From: Sclerodactyla briareus
Lineage: Eukaryota; Echinodermata; Holothuroidea; Dendrochirotida; Sclerodactylidae
Length of the DNA: 64,000 bases
Direction: 5' to 3'
Assembly: GCA_026419785.1 (NCBI GenBank)
Contig: JAODTK010005665.1
Coordinates: forward strand, 1 to 64,000
Shown: positions 25,221-36,500 of the stretch, piece after piece
How the letters are laid out: the number at the start of each line of letters is the position of its first letter
Position numbering within the stretch: the stretch's first letter is position 1
Notes under the pieces: model-generated
The model's database searches: none
Told to the model about the DNA's origin: nothing
What the model saw: the letters and a program-made list of their open reading frames with translations, nothing else
Translations under genes and position numbers: made by a program

Positions 25221-26403
25221 GCTACCGTTATGGGCCTGTGGCTTAATTTCAGAATTTTCACCGTTCTCTCAAGGCATTTGTCCACTTCTCCCTTTCCCAC
25301 CAGCTGTTGTAATTGAAAGTGTGAGAGGAGAGGGGAGGGGGGGGGGGATTTTTGGCAAAGTTTGGTGGCCAGCCAGTAAGTCAGCTTCTTCAGGGAATTT
25401 TGAGTTGATTTGGCGTCATTTCCACTGTTTAATGCAACCGTGAAGGTTTTCGTTAGTAATAGCACTCAATAGTCTGTGAATCCATATGGGAGAGGAGTAT
25501 TTATGTCATTAGAAAGTAGGCCCACCCTTTGAAAGAAAAAAACACTTACTCCCATCTACAATTTCTCCATAGTCATTAAAAAGATAACACTGTATCAATA
25601 GTTTGTGTACCATGTCAATAGTCTGTTTCTTGGCTGTACTTTATAACTTATCAAGTATAAACTTAGCTTTAAATGTCTCTCTTAGGAGTGCCGACGCTGT
25701 GGTAATGCACTCATCTGCTGCCCTAACCGGGGAAGGGTCTAGGGTATTGACTGTGTGGCACTTCTTGTGTAGCATGTAGGAGTGTCCAGGTGGACTGTCT
25801 TAGTGTAACCCAGTGCAATTTAGCATCATTGAAGCTAAATTTCTGATGCAAGGTTTGTCACTTCAAAGTTGAAAGTTATTATGATGGCACACCAAATTCT
25901 GTTTGCCATGATCTAGCCTACATACCGAAATCCTGTACTAATCCCCGCTATGAGGTTTATCTTGGACAGCCCTACCTTGCACCACAGGCTGGGAATTCCT
26001 GTCCACTAGTAACAAACTTTGTATAACATGCCAGTGCTACTGATGGTGTAACACAGAATTAAAAAACACTGAATGTGAAAATAATGGAAGGCTTGTCCCC
26101 TCCATTGTCCCACACCAACCCATCTGCGACAGAGGGTGGGACCTTGCGAGGTGACATTGAAGTGGCAGCTCCATTGGGGAAGCCTCCCCACTCCCCTCCC
26201 CCGGGCGGCGCAAGACGTTACTGAAATGTGTTCCCAGATGTGCTCTATATAAGAGTTGACAAGTTACTAGAATGAATATATATGGGCATTTGAGACCATG
26301 CATGGTTCGTGATTGATGAAGACGGCTTGTACAAGTACAGGATATTGGTACGAATCAATCCACCTCTCATGGCTGTGGGGGGGGGAGGGGGGGGGTACTG
26401 CCT
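25221..26403. other. Unassigned sequence, no gene recognised
   Basis: It contains short G runs at 25337-25347 and 26376-26396. No exon or repeat boundary identified. Confidence 0.4.
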
Positions 26404-26827
26404 TAAGCCCTGGTCACACTATAACGATATCGTGGTGTGCAGCGATCCAATTTTTCCGTTCTTGGTTCGAATGCCAATCTGTGGTTATAATGGAGAAATC
26501 ACCCAAGCATATATCAAGGACCCGATTCGCTATTTGTAGAACCCACTCAATGTTGAATCGTTCTTTCCTAACTTAAGATATTCACTCAGCTCGTTTTTAT
26601 CGGAGAGCTACACGATTTATCGTCCCATTTTTATTGTTTTTTTTGCTATGACGTCACCAAGGAACGATGGTTCGTTAAGTCACTTATGATTTGGTGATGG
26701 TATTTAAGTACTTCACAAATTCATATCATTTATTACGACATTTATTACCAATACCTGATTTTTTTGCCTAAACGAGAAAAAAATTGTGTAGCAATCCGAT
26801 AAAAATCGTTATAATGTGACCGCTTTA
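26404..26827. mobile_element. MITE-like TIR element, ~420 bp
   Basis: The left end GGTCACACTATAACGAT and the right end ATCGTTATAATGTGACC are inverted repeats with one mismatch over 17 bp. The left end abuts TTAA and the right end TTTA, a possible but imperfect target duplication. The interior has no ORF of note and contains a perfect CRE-like TGACGTCA at 26649-26656. The superfamily cannot be set from the ends alone. Confidence 0.6.
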
Positions 26828-27555
26828 CCCTATTCATTCCACTGTCTGGACCTCGCGTGAAGCAAATACCTGCCTGGGCTTCATTCTCTTGTCATATGGG
26901 AGGATATTATTGTGAAAGATGACGCTTCTTCCTGTCCTCATTCAAATTCGATTCATGCTTATTTTCATGGAAGTATCATTACATTCTGAGGGTGTGTCCA
27001 TATTGTTGAGTGTGTAGGAAATTCATATTACAGTTGGGATCTCGTAAAATTTATTCCGGATCAGGTTGGCCCAGAAGAAGAACAGTAGTGTAGTAGCGGA
27101 AACCCGTCGGGAGGGTTCAAATTCATGTTTGAGAATGACCCAGTGTTATTTACAGCCTAGTAAGTGGAATGACTGGGCAAGCGATTTGTTGTTCTCTACA
27201 TAAAAACAATACCGTGACCTATCCGATTAACTTCATTTGGACAAAAATACCTTGGCTCGCATATCATCTTCTGGCAAACATTTCCATCATTTCATTGATG
27301 GAACCTTCCTTTACTTACAGCCTAAAGGATGGACCATCTCATCAATAAATGCGATGACAGGTCCACATAGCTTCGAACCACAAGTTGCTTGTCCAGGGTG
27401 GGGGTAAGCTTTGTACTTGGTCTGTGTTATATAACCATATTTTTACTATCATAATTTTATTGAAAGAACGATCAATATGGATTTTGTTTACTATGCTGTG
27501 TGTAAAATACATTTTTCAAAAACCAAATGGGAAAGGTTGTTTCTGACCTATTTCT
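26828..27555. other. Unassigned sequence, no gene recognised
   Basis: AT-rich, no exon or repeat identified. Confidence 0.4.
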
Positions 27556-27584
27556 GTCTCGTCTGAATGAATTTCAAGAAGAAC
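27556..27584 (+). repeat. GTCTC-CCTGAA hairpin, degraded copy
   Basis: GTCTCGTCTGAATGAA is followed by TTTCAAGAAGAAC, a decayed version of the hairpin family. Confidence 0.45.
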
Positions 27585-27767
27585 TTATTCCAAACTCTGT
27601 ACCAGTGTGTACGTATTAGGGTTGTGTGAACAGGATCCGCTTAGTTCTTGGAAGTGAGAGTCAATAGCTTCATTTTACGAACAGACATGTGACGTAAATC
27701 ATATCCAGCTAATCCAGCAAGATAGTTACATTATTCAAGTTGTATCTGATGACATTCGTCTCGCCTG

Positions 27768-27840
27768 AACAAGGTTCAGGAAAAGACTTGGCGATCAGTC
27801 TGGAGGGTGTTGTGTGTAGCCCTCTTTCGTTAGCGGATTT
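27768..27840 (+). repeat. GTCTC-CCTGAA hairpin module
   Basis: GTCTCGCCTGAAC pairs with GGTTCAGGAAAAGAC (27768-27787). The GTGTTGTGTG tract and TTTCGTTAGCGGATTT follow in the same order as in the module at 28449. Confidence 0.6.
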
Positions 27841-28448
27841 GATAAAATTTGTACGAGCAATTCATAATATGGTTTACTTTAGTCCCAAAACTGTAGGAGG
27901 ATTCAGTGTCTAGGAGGTTATTTAATGTGTCTAATTTTATGCCAAAATTTTTGCCAGATTTTCTAAAACCGGTGGGTAGGGTTTACCACGAAAGAAACCA
28001 AGATTGCGAGAAACGGGGGGGGGGGGGGGCCTCGTTTGCACATCTAATAAGGGGTAATTTGTGGCTTCGATATTTCAATGTATGACATACAAGATGCTAT
28101 GGTAATTTTGGTGCTGATTGCATCGCCTTGGTCAACGTTCAAGAGCGGAAGAATGACACAGAGTTATATCAGCCGGGTCCTGGAGTTTGATGATTGGCAA
28201 GTAAAACAGCTGGTCCTTTGAGCAGGGGTTGGAGTTGGTACACCGCTCATCCGAGCACTAGTCAAGAAAAAAGGTGAGATAGCGCTGGTGCTCGTCAACG
28301 AGCGATAAGGCCATGTTACTCGATGAAGCCTGACAGTTGGAAGGTGGTGCTCTATCCCCTAGGGGGAAGGCTTTCATTTCATGCCCTGATATGCAGATAC
28401 ATTCTCAGTCGTCTAACCATCAAAGGCATTCAGGGCCTTTCAATTTGT

Positions 28449-29110
28449 GTCTCGCCTGAATGAAATTCAGGAAGAGACTCGTGGTCACTATGGAGTGTGT
28501 GTGCGTATGTCACACTTTCTCGTTAGCAGGATTTCTCACAAACCTCGAGGGTTTGAAGAAATTTGTGGGAGAACACGGGGTGGGTGTAACGATTGATTAG
28601 ATTTTGGGCAGCAAACTCATTAAGTTGGGTAATTGCTCGTTAGCAAGATTACGCAAGAACTGTATGTGCTACAGTGATTTAGATTGGCATGTAGGACTGG
28701 ATGACAGGTAGATGAACTGATTAGATTTTCCGCCTAAAATATGCCGAATTAAGTGGTCTATTTGCATAAATTATGAGTTTTTCAAGTTTGTCGGATTTTC
28801 CCAAAACTGGGTGGATGTGGTCGACCATGGTTCCCGAGAAATTTAAAAGTGAAGTCGGGGTCACTGGAGGTCATTGATGTGTCTAATTTGCATATTTTAT
28901 GCAGTTTTTGAAAGCTTGTTGGATTTCCACAAAACTGGGTAGATGTATTCACCTGATCCTGATCATTTGGAAGGTAGAGCTGGTCAGTAGAGGTCATTGT
29001 ATGTGCCTAATTTGCATAATATATTCAATTTCCAACTTGGTAAGAATTTTCGCCAAATATGGGTAGGTATGGTCCGTTAACATTTTCTGAATCTGATGTA
29101 CACAGATGTA
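28449..29110 (+). repeat. Best-preserved composite hairpin/TTTGCAT repeat
   Basis: The hairpin at 28449-28478 (GTCTCGCCTGAA / TTCAGGAAGAGAC) is followed by GTGGTCACTATGG, a GTGTGTGTGCG tract, TCGTTAGCAGGATTTCTCAC and GTTAGCAAGATTACGC. After these come three ~120-bp units built on CTAATTTGCATAA or TTTGCATATTTTATGCA, CAAAACTGGGTGGATG and GTCACTGGAGGTCATTG. The same order of modules is recognisable, decayed, at 6012-9300 and 13260-16200. It is a candidate for the family's reference copy. Confidence 0.7.
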
Positions 29111-29788
29111 TCTGATGTATAGATGTTCATGAATTTGATGAATTCCATCATATAATAGCGCCTGATCGAATAAGCATTGAGGAACGAGTAAACCAAGCTC
29201 TGTGACAATTGTTCTGTTATAAGCTGCCCCAAGCAAACCATCTCTTACCCCAACCCCAATTTTGATTAGGTTGATTAGACCTTCAGAAATACTGTAACAT
29301 TTTCTTTCCTCTCTTGCCAGGGGACAAATGTGGAGGTTTCCTCAAGATTATTTTGGAACATCCTTGAAGGCTGAATGGGGTAGTTTGTTGAGTGGTGGGG
29401 GAGGTGTTTGTTGCCTGGCATGGGGGGGGGGGGGATGGCATTTGTCCTGCTGCTTGGAAAATGAAAGGCAATGAATAATGAAGTAAAGGATTTTAAAAGG
29501 CAAAGAAGCCTGGGTGCTAAGGGGTTTAGAACATTTCGAGTTGGATGTTGGGTCAAAGAAGTTGACTGAGCGATTTGGGTATTTATGGAGAGAGGGGGGG
29601 GGGGGGGGGGGGGCTTAAGAAGAAAAAAGCATTAGGGGACTTTGTAATAAGAGTCAAACTTATTGGTCAGTTATGTGAGGAATTTTATGTGTATATGTGA
29701 AATATGTGATGTTCGTTTGACATGACTGGTCATGCAGGAACTCGTTGGTTGTGTATATTGTGTAGTGTAGTGAATAATAGAAACCACC
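29111..29788. other. Unassigned sequence with G20 run
   Basis: No gene recognised. Homopolymer runs: G12 near 29422 and G20 at 29594-29613. Confidence 0.45.
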
Positions 29789-29823
29789 GATCGTGCAACC
29801 AGGTGAGACACTTGGCGATCGCC
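29789..29823. repeat. GATCG..GGCGATCGCC dispersed motif, third copy
   Basis: GATCGTGCAACCAGGTGAGACACTT-type block, matching 9308-9343 and 16207-16243 but in unrelated flanking DNA. It is therefore a dispersed sequence. Confidence 0.5.
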
Positions 29824-30025
29824 TTGTAAAGAATTCCAACTTGTCAGGAATGCCTTCAATGTAATTGATGGAGGACTCGATGGCTGGTTACGGTACGGTA
29901 ATAACAGCCTAGGATGGCACAAAGCTGATAATTGATTCAGTTCAACTGTGGATGTATACCATCCTCCTTCAGAAGGCTAAAATGGTTTGACACAAGCTTT
30001 TCATGAACTAGAGAATGGAGGCAAG

Positions 30026-30120
30026 GGCGGCGGGGGCGGGGGGGGGGGGGGGGGGGGACGGCTTCCCCCAATGATTGGGTTAGGGGGACGCAATGAATTT
30101 TGCCCCCCCCCCCCCCCCCC
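30026..30120. repeat. Facing G20 and C18 runs
   Basis: G20 at 30038-30057 and C18 at 30103-30120 are separated by about 45 bases and could pair as a long G:C stem. The sequence between holds CCCCCAATGATTGGGTTAGGGGG, itself partly self-complementary. Confidence 0.6.
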
Positions 30121-31589
30121 AATATTGAGTCCGAGCTATTTCGCTGACACTTGTATCCGAATATCCAGCAGTAACCAGGTTTAAACAAATGCATTGATTG
30201 ATGACCTAAACGATCATAGTTGAGTTGAATTTGCGCTCCATTTTCAAAATTTTTGCGCGCTGCGCCGAGGGCTCTCTGTGGCGTAGTGTTCAGAAATTAT
30301 GATGTGCTTCTTCAGACAATATGTTCCTTAACAAAAAATGCCTGGAACTACTCTGGGTGTTCTTAATATCAAGGAAAGACGGTCAGATCTCCTCCAATCC
30401 CTATCGTTTACATACGAGGGCTTCACCAGCTTGGTGGGTCAGACTCCTCATTGGACGTTGTCAAACAAATTGCTATCTTGAGGTGAAGGGGCTTGGTCTA
30501 CCAATTGGCGGATCGGTGATTTTTTATTTATGGTGAGAATCAACATGTTGACAGTTTGAGTACACGGTGCAAATACTATCACTATGAGGCACACGGTGCG
30601 GCACGAAAATGCAGCCAGGGGACGTCACAAAATGCGTGTGTCGAATGAAATGATTCAAAATCAAGTGAAGAAAAGGCTGTCCAAAGTTTGAGGTCAAAAT
30701 TGCCTGAATGTTTGATGCAATGCCCAAAGTGAAACTTGTTGTTTTGAAGGAAAGGAATGTCTGGGGGCGACAGGGATAAGGGCTACCACCTAACGGGACC
30801 TGTGATTTGTTTGGCAAAATATGGTCTATCTGCGATTTAGTATCGTATTCGGCAATCAATTATGGGTGCGACCACTTATTGGAAGTTAGTGCGTGCATGG
30901 TACACATACTAAGGGGGCGGGCTCACGGTGCGGGGGAAACCCCATAAAATAGCCACGCAGATTCGGCCGGGAAACCGCCCACAGTTTCGTGCAAAGACAA
31001 GTTTATAACAGAGATGCCTGCGTAGATGGAATGTCCAAAAGTGTTAAATTCCGCGCCGCGCTTCACGCGCAGTTGCGGTTTATCTTCCGTTATACTCATT
31101 TGTTCACAAGTCTGGTCCAAGTAGGAGTCGTCCCTCCATGCGCTGTGTCCTATCGGTCAGTGCAATGTCGTCGGCAAATTGGATCCTGCAAAAGTAGTGA
31201 TGGTGGCAGGCCATTTCGATTGATCCTTGACTGAAACCTCATTTGCATCGTATTTCGAATGTCCAGCACCCAAGCAAAACCTTGAAATCAAGCCCCTATT
31301 GATCCGAAATAAAAATTGTTATCAATGTTAGGAAAGCTGCTGACTGTCCCATAACGGCATGGGAAGTGCCGTTCCTGCAATCTAGGGGGTCTGTCAAAGA
31401 AAAATTTTCTTGTACGATACGCGCCAACCTGTGGTGGCGCTTCGCTTAGATGGATTCATATTTGGGCCCGTCCTCCTCAACCGCCAACACAAAATCGCCG
31501 ACCTTGGAGTATGGTATATTGCAGGGACAATCTGGAACGGAATCGCTTTGCCTGCCCACATCCCCCTTCCCCCGATCCCTGATGAGAGA
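30121..31589. other. Unassigned sequence, one GC-rich patch
   Basis: At 30910-31080 there is a GGGGGCGGGCTCAC box, CATAAAATAGCC about 25 bases later and several CpG clusters (CGCGCCGCGCTTCACGCGC). This could be a promoter, but no supported gene follows. Nothing else recognised. Confidence 0.3.
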
Positions 31590-31800
31590 GATGAGAGTGA
31601 ATCTAGCAACAGAATTAACTGAGGGCTGATGAGAGGGCATCTAGCAACAGAATTAATTGAGGGCTGATGAGAGTGCATCTAGCAACAGAATTAACTGAGG
31701 GCTGATGAGAGTGCATCTAGCAACAGAATTAACTGAGGGCTGATGAGAGTGCATCTAGCAACAGAATTAACTGAGGGCTGAGAGAATGCGTAGCAATATA
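31590..31800. repeat. 38-bp minisatellite, five units plus decayed end
   Basis: The unit starts GATGAGAGTGCATCTAGC and ends GAGGGCT. Copies start exactly every 38 bases at 31590, 31628, 31666, 31704 and 31742, with a decayed copy at 31780. Units differ at only a few positions (GTGAATC and GGGCATC variants). As 38 is not a multiple of 3, it is not a coding repeat. Confidence 0.95.
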
Positions 31801-32089
31801 ATAAATCAGGAGTGTTTATCATGTGGATAAATTACAATCGACTGTTGATTAACCTGTCCATTCAATATAACGCACATTACATTTATTAATGGTGCTGTAG
31901 CTCAAAGTATAAAAAATGTTCCAAGATCATGCGGCCAAGATGGATGTTTCAAAACGAACACCATGGCTATGTGACCATGGAGGACCATGAGATTCAAATG
32001 GCCAAGATGTCTCAGCAGTCAAACATATCCACATGACGGGCCACACGGGGCCTTGCACCCGTAGGTACCGCGGGTGTTAGACCATCAAT
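31801..32089. other. Unassigned sequence
   Basis: Nothing recognised between the minisatellite and the inverted unit array. Confidence 0.4.
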
Positions 32090-32800
32090 TTGACGAAACA
32101 TCAGCACTGTGAAAACAGAATTTGCAGGAGATACGAGATGTTGCAGTATTTCATGTATGGGGCCCTAGAACCCCAAACTGGACTGCTCCTATGGCCTCTA
32201 TCGAAGGATGAGTAAATGTAACTATGAAGAAATTCAATGAAGCTGTGGAAGGAGATGGCATTTCAAAGTACCATTGTGTTGAAATTTCATAAAAAGGCAG
32301 TCGAGCTCAAGGGAAGTTTGCGACCAAAATTCTGAGCACCCCGAAAGTAAAGCTGTTAGACAATCGTTTTGACCGAATGTCGTGCGGGCGTAATTCCAAA
32401 GGGCCACACTGGGTCTGGCGTCCTAAATCTCGGGCACCCTGAAGGTACGGATAATCATGATGCCGAAAGCAGCGCCTGTGCAACAACATTTTATAGGAGA
32501 TACAAGACCTGGCCCCCAAACTGGGCCCTGGGCTCAAAATTCCAGAATACCCTCAATAGCCCTACCCAGCAACCAATACATGTAACTTTGAAGAAAATCC
32601 ATTGAAGCTTGTGGGGCCGGGGGAATGCATTTCGAGTATCATTGAATGAAATTTTATAAATGGTGGATCAGAAATTATTGAACATCCTGGAGGTCCGGCT
32701 GTTAGGACAATACTCATGACTGCCACTCAGCACTGGTGCACCAACCATTTGTAGGAGATACTTTTTAAATACGGCCTATTTGCCCGTTTAATGACTGACC
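32090..32800 (-). repeat. ~300-bp unit array in reverse orientation
   Basis: Reverse complement of the 9354-10300 units. GCACC(GG/CT)..GTGCAACAACATTTTATAGGAG mirrors CTCCTACAAATTTTGGTGC, and CTGGGCCCTGGGCTCAAAATTCC mirrors GGAATTTTGGGCCCAGGG. Unit marks GGAGATAC occur at 32127, 32487 and 32755. This copy is more diverged and less indel-ridden than those at 9 and 16 kb. Confidence 0.7.
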
Positions 32801-33363
32801 TTCACCAAAAGTCAAACATGTCCCAATGGTCGACGATCATTGTGTCCAAGTTGGGTCACATCCATCACAGCAATGACAGTTTAGGAGCCAAAAGGCCAAA
32901 ATGTTGCACACTGATTAGATTTGAGTAGCTAGATAGAGTGACATGCAGTTCCGATAGAAAAAAAAACAGAAAAAGAATGAAGTAACCACTCACGAATGAA
33001 ATTAACAACATTCTTTAGACTTTATTCATACTTATCTTTAACTGAAACTTTTCCCTATCCATCCACTAACCAACTCTTTCGGTGCGGCATATAAACAGTA
33101 GTATTTATTCCTTTTATTTCTACTCGTTATTGGCTATCATTCACAGTCTAGGTTTAGGTAGTTTAAATGTACATAATAAGCGACCAATAACATTTGACAT
33201 GCGCAGTGTACTTGACAGTATGATCAGATGAGCTCAATATAATCTGAGCAAAACCTTTGGATGCCAGATACAAAGAAGGGCACAACAAATGTGTCACTTT
33301 TATGAACATATTTGCAGAAATAATTATAAAACCCTAGGAGCAAGTTCAATTATAAGTTCTAAA
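32801..33363. other. Unassigned sequence
   Basis: AT-rich with one 9-A run near 32960. No gene or repeat identified. Confidence 0.4.
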
Positions 33364-33503
33364 GGGGAAACTCCAGACAAGGGAAAACCAAGAAGTATGG
33401 TTCCAATGGACTTTTGAAAGACTGATTATCGTTCTTCACGCCCATTGGTGCATAGTCATAATACAGCGCAGTACTGTGCACATATTCTTGCCTGGAGTTC
33501 CCT
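33364..33503. mobile_element. Short MITE-like inverted repeat, ~140 bp
   Basis: GGGAAACTCCAGACAAG at the left and CTTGCCTGGAGTTCCC at the right are inverted repeats with a base gap and one substitution. No clear target duplication. There is no coding capacity. Confidence 0.45.
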
Positions 33504-36500
33504 TGATCGGTAATCTATAAAGATGCTGTTTTAAACTCGCTACCTTGAGGCGAACCACTTCACAGTGTTGCAATGTGGCAACTGGTGTGCAGGACTCGCA
33601 GGCAAGATAGTCTCTGATCAAATACTCTATGATCAAGCTTGGCTCTTATTCCAGAGATCAAAATAAGGATCAGAGTTGCAGGGGTTCTTTTCAAAAGAAA
33701 GAGCCCGTGGTTCGTGGAATCTGCCATGGAACCAGGGGGGTTATTTGGTAAGGACCAGGGGCTCTGATACTTTTCCCTTGACTTCTGCATTGAGGAGCAC
33801 CAGGGCTTCAAATGAGAAAATCAAGCCAGCGCTATCAAACCGAGCGAACCTGCATTACTACTGAAAAAGTGCTGGCTGCTTTTATTAGTTAGGCCAACAG
33901 AAATGTGACCAAGGGAAGCGACCCAGGGGCTATGCCCCCCCCCAAAAAAATGCCCCTGGTTATACAATTTCTTTGAGGACCTGAGGGTCTTGATGTAGTT
34001 TAGGGGGGAATAGCCCCTATCCCCGCTTGATCCTGATCTTGAAACCTGTCTGATTCTCAATAGAATGGGCGACATGTGAGTGTATCAAGTTCCCTCAAGT
34101 CTTGGGGTGGGTGTTAAGAGAGGCGGAGGGTGCTGCCGTCGTTGATAAACCACATTCCAACAAACTAGGAAAACTGCTACCCATTTTGTAACCAATTCTA
34201 TGCGGGCCCCAAAATCCTACTTTTCAACACCAGCAAACTAGAGAGACCAGCCGCCAGATACTAAGTTCTGACACAAAAAAAGCTGGGTTAGCACATTTGT
34301 GGTGTCAAAATTCCAACATTAGTGCATTGAATTTCATAGCACCATCAAGAACAGCACCCCGAAGCACTCCTCACGTCATCACGGCGCCTGGACATAAGTA
34401 CATATAAATTGATTTGATTTCTATGGGCGGTTCAGGAGCCAAGTAAGGCCCACCAAAGAACTGAGGCCCTATTGATTCTGGATGAGCACCAGCGGCAACT
34501 CGCTCTTCCTGACTGTACTCAGATGAATCGAGACGGGGTGTAAAACTGAACAAACCTGCTCCAGCCGATCAGTGAAATCTAGGATACGATGGACCACGTT
34601 CCCAGTACCTGAAAGAGCGAAGTTCCAGTTCAAAGCGATGCTCGCAGCAGAACGACGAGACCGTTGCACAAATCCCTAACAAACCCATGCAAAGTCCACT
34701 GAATAAAGCGGAGGCCACGAAGTGAAGACAAAGGCCTTGCCCACCACTACTGCGAGTACAGCAATCTAGGGGAAGATTATGGTCCGGTGACTGCCGGAAT
34801 GTTTGCCTGCCAACGCATCACAATACAACTTGTGATTTTGCCTTCCGCTGCCAACATGTACTTTCCGTGCAGCAGGTCTGAGAGCAGTTCCAGTGAGATC
34901 TGCTGACAAATATTGCTTATGATCGTTTGATGTAACTGACAGCGCCCACAGTGTTCGTATAGTGTGCAGCCGAGGCACTGATCATTCTCTGCGCTCACAC
35001 ACAGGGTACCCTTGCACCTCTGTGGTTGTTCGTCATTCGGGACAAAACTTGATGCAAAGTTTGAAACAATGGCCCCAATTGCATATAGGTGGTGTTCATT
35101 CATTCAAGGTAAAATGATAACATTTGGAACCAGTTCCTCTCCCCTGGAATCCCCATTGAAAGAAAGGAGATATATTCAATCTCCAAGGCCAAACGTTTTG
35201 GTTCCTCGATGGTTCCCATTCAGCAGGATAGCATAATGGAACAATTCTGCTTTGATTGGCAGAACTAAGGTCCACGTAACATTAGCCCCCATCCACAGAT
35301 CAACAACAGTCAATTCAAGTCAGAATGGGTAGGTAGGTGGGAATCTGGAGGCATGGGCTGAAATCTGTCATCACGCCTTGATGAGGACTCGGAGGTCACA
35401 GCTGGACCTACAGGTTTAGCTGCCACCCTTCCTTGCTAGTGAGTCAGCTGCTTCGAGTGCCAGGGCTGTTGCTAGGACCAGGGACGTACACCTGTGCAGA
35501 GGATAACGAATAGGGAGAAAAGAATCAAGACCTTGACAGTAGTGGCAAAAATGTAACAATTGAATCACGCAAGATGACAGAGACCTATAAACAAACTGAC
35601 AAATGCAACTAAAACATAGTGTTTTCCCCAGTATAGTCCACATGATAGAGAGAGATCCTCAAGGGAATCGGAAAGAAGACTTGTTGACCTCGTTTGACTC
35701 CTTACCGATTGCATAAAAGTACCCTGTAAGGAACAAACACATATGAAAGTGTTAATAAAATAATATTTTTCCATTTTTAACAACAACAGATGCGTTTTCA
35801 TATATTTGATATCATTTTTAATACAACTGCAAGGCCTTCTGCAGAGGGCTAATAACTAAAAAAATGATCTTTGGCGAGATTGTTCAAGTTGGATGACAGG
35901 TCACATATGCGCGTCACAATAATATTCCACATTTCAAATTTTACTGACCTGGAGTTGATCAAAAACAGCGAGGTTGATGAAGACTTATGCAAAATAACGG
36001 CAAATACGTCATTGTCAAACACATCACATCCAGTTTGATTATAACGGAATACATTATGTTTAATTTCGAACATTTAGCAGTGTTGTAACGACTCATGCAT
36101 GAGTTGTCACTATTTTCCAAAGGGGGTAAATGCCTTCAAGCAACTTTGTGGAGATTCGTCCCCCCTTAAAACAGTACAATGACTAAAAGCACATGATCTC
36201 GTGAGTCATGATTCAATCACAAAGTAGTGACGACACTAAATTTAGATTTAAAAAAGTGGGAGAGTCCATCTTACCAGAGAGTTTCAAAGCGGATGCCAAG
36301 TCCTGTGATTCCCGGACCTTTGTTTTTTGATAATTACGACTACCAATTGTACAATTGCAATATTTATACTCATTTGGAGAGCAATATGTGCACAATTTTT
36401 CATGTTGAATTATCAATTTTAACTGGAAGGCTTGACGACCCAGTAGAGGAAAAAATAGCAAGGCTCCTTGTTTAAGAATAAGGAAGCAATTCACTGAATG

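Noticed and set aside
31590-31800. CRISPR-like regular array
   Set aside because: The whole 38-bp unit repeats with no variable spacers, and the window is eukaryotic.
34777-35103. Cys-rich 108-codon minus-strand gene
   Set aside because: An overlapping second frame is equally open, splice partners are missing and no domain is recognised; kept only as a note.
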